Origin: a virus
Length of the DNA: 46,480 bases
Virus record (IMG/VR): IMGVR_UViG_3300036781_000198
Coordinates: 1-46,480 of that record
Strand: one strand, 5' to 3'
Position numbers and translations under genes: made by a program. Shown piece after piece: positions 45,755-46,480 of the stretch. How positions within the stretch are numbered: the stretch's first letter is position 1; every line of letters begins with the position of its first letter. The notes beneath the pieces are model-generated. The model searched no databases, was not told the origin of the DNA, and saw nothing but the letters and a program-made list of their open reading frames with translations.

Positions 45755-45774
45755 TCTTCAGAATCATTATTCAT
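45631..45774 (-). CDS. 47-aa ORF overlapping the start of TerL
   Basis: Its ATG at 45774 is one base after the TerS stop (TAA-C-ATG), closer than the TerL ATG. It reads MNNDSEEWEAIKRKAEKEAW and then a basic end (KPRKRRR), and overlaps the first 41 codons of TerL in another frame. Translational coupling to TerS makes expression plausible. It could be a small packaging accessory, or it may only help ribosomes reach the TerL start. Confidence 0.45.
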   Translation of the reverse strand: MNNDSEEWEAIKRKAEKEAWDMSLKDQDGCKKHRRKSNYTKPRKRRR

Positions 45775-45775
45775 G

Positions 45776-46393
45776 TTATTTTTTAGCGCTTGGTTTTATT
45801 ACGACCTTTTCTTCAATCTTTGTTAATGCTGTCAGTGCGTTTTTTATGGCCAGCGTCAGAATTAAATGAGCTTCCCCCCGATCATTGGCAGAAAATATAT
45901 TGTCTATTTCCCTGTCTGGTATTGCCTCTAAAGCCAGGCGTATTTCAGCCCCGAAACTATGCAGTACTTTTTTTACCTCGTCAAAATTCACAAGTAAGCC
46001 CAGAGCTTTATTTAAATTCAATTCTGCTAACTGTGCCTTTGCCGATTTCTCCCGGCGTTCAGACTCCAATAATTCTAATTGTTGACTTGACGGCCCGGCC
46101 TTTTCCTTCTTTGGCTTTTTATCCTTTGGTTCCTTATTTTTTTTTTCTTCCTCTTTTGGAAGCTCCAGGAAGTTTAAGCACTCAGGATTCTCTAAAACAT
46201 ATTCAAGGTTTTTAACTTCGTTGTATATAGCCCAGTACTGGAAGGCTGTTTCAAAAAGTATCATTCGCCTACCATTCTTTTCGTTCAGCTCCCACGCGTC
46301 CGGCCCAATCTTTCCAGCATCTATATACCGGTGTATCATTGTGTCTGAAATTTCTACCCGTCTGGCAAATTCTTTTATGCTAATCGACTCCAT
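45776..46393 (-). CDS. terminase small subunit (lambda Nu1-like)
   Basis: The product is 205 aa. The N-terminal about 55 residues are a winged HTH (SIKEFARRVEISDTMIHRYIDAGKIG), as in Nu1, which binds cos. The middle is a Lys/Glu-rich stretch (KEEEKKNKEPKDKKPKKEK), and the C-terminal helices (ELLESERREKSAKAQLAELNLNKALGLL) probably bind TerL. It is the first gene of the packaging operon, about 90 bases from the window end. Confidence 0.88.
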   Translation of the reverse strand: MESISIKEFARRVEISDTMIHRYIDAGKIGPDAWELNEKNGRRMILFETAFQYWAIYNEVKNLEYVLENPECLNFLELPKEEEKKNKEPKDKKPKKEKAGPSSQQLELLESERREKSAKAQLAELNLNKALGLLVNFDEVKKVLHSFGAEIRLALEAIPDREIDNIFSANDRGEAHLILTLAIKNALTALTKIEEKVVIKPSAKK

Positions 46394-46418
46394 TTTATAA
46401 TTTTCAAAAATTCAAACC

Positions 46419-46440
46419 TTTAGGCGTTTGCGAACCTAAA
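46419..46440. other. inverted repeat upstream of TerS
   Basis: TTTAGG (46419-46424) and CCTAAA (46435-46440) frame a 10-base centre in the TerS upstream gap. It may be part of a cos recognition site (lambda cosB has repeats next to the nick site) or of the TerS promoter. Confidence 0.4.
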
Positions 46441-46468
46441 AAAATACTGGCAAAATTTAAATTTCGGG

Positions 46469-46480
46469 GCTGCAAGCACC
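46469..46480. repeat. 12-bp terminal direct repeat, right copy (candidate cos overhang)
   Basis: This is identical to 1-12. It lies 75 bases upstream of the TerS ATG in transcription order, where lambda-type phages keep cos. Confidence 0.7.

Overview
This window looks like a complete or nearly complete genome of a tailed, contractile (myovirus-type) phage. It combines lambda-like packaging and head genes with a P2/Mu-like contractile tail. The host is probably a member of the Bacteroidota (inference). Genes rarely have Shine-Dalgarno sites and start after A/T-rich leaders. Several promoters fit the Bacteroidota pattern TTTG-N19/20-TAnnTTTG. The replication protein carries the BT4734/VirE-type N-terminal domain common in that phylum, and there are Bacteroidota-style lipoproteins. 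The first and last 12 bases are identical (GCTGCAAGCACC, 1-12 and 46469-46480), immediately upstream of the terminase small subunit in the circular map. This fits lambda-type 12-nt cohesive ends (cos) or a circular molecule. No integrase, transposase, DNA polymerase or CRISPR array was recognised, so the life cycle is undecided.

Almost every gene is on the minus strand, so transcription runs from high to low coordinates. Reading that way: 46393-37976 holds packaging and head genes (TerS, TerL, gpW-like joiner, portal, protease-capsid fusion, decoration protein, head-tail connectors). A fibre block follows (37976-33752) with three beta-rich fibre proteins, one carrying autotransporter-type repeats. 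Next come an unknown gene, a permuted NlpC/P60-like protein and another unknown gene (33746-32346). The tail module is 32288-20763: sheath, tube, chaperones, tape measure, gpU, gpX, gpD, gpV, gpW/gp25, gpJ, gpI, collar fibre and fibre chaperone, ending at a strong terminator. Lysis genes (20682-19023) comprise a holin candidate, an N-acetylmuramidase, a second small membrane protein and a u-spanin candidate, followed by another terminator. A control region (18939-18422) holds a small HTH protein and clustered operators. The early region (18395-819) encodes a remarkable cysteine tripeptide-repeat protein, an SSB-like protein, a coiled-coil protein with a RecE/Cas4-type exonuclease, a membrane protein, a Pif1-like helicase, several membrane micropeptides, an SF2 helicase, an HNH-like protein, a primase/helicase, a PP-loop (PAPS-reductase-like) protein, a lipoprotein, a tRNA-like gene, an unknown protein and a VRR-NUC nuclease. 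A gpZ-like minor tail protein (815-120) then leads back across the junction to TerS. The only convincing plus-strand gene is a small secreted protein (43342-43716) facing TerL across a shared bidirectional terminator.

The most unusual items are: (1) a tRNA-like gene at 2386-2457 with a complete cloverleaf whose anticodon arm is closed by a GAAA tetraloop, so it has no anticodon; (2) a protein with about 55 consecutive x-Cys-x tripeptides encoded by a 9-bp tandem repeat; (3) a family of 18-bp palindromic operators, TATCAAAATATTTTGATA and variants, built into promoters in front of several minus-strand units and probably read by the 81-aa HTH protein; (4) an iteron-like cluster of TGTAAC motifs in a 323-bp gap that may be a replication origin; (5) a perfectly symmetric four-site repeat at 1952-2035; and (6) several tightly coupled 27-48-aa membrane micropeptides. 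All assignments come from reading the sequence; no database search was run.
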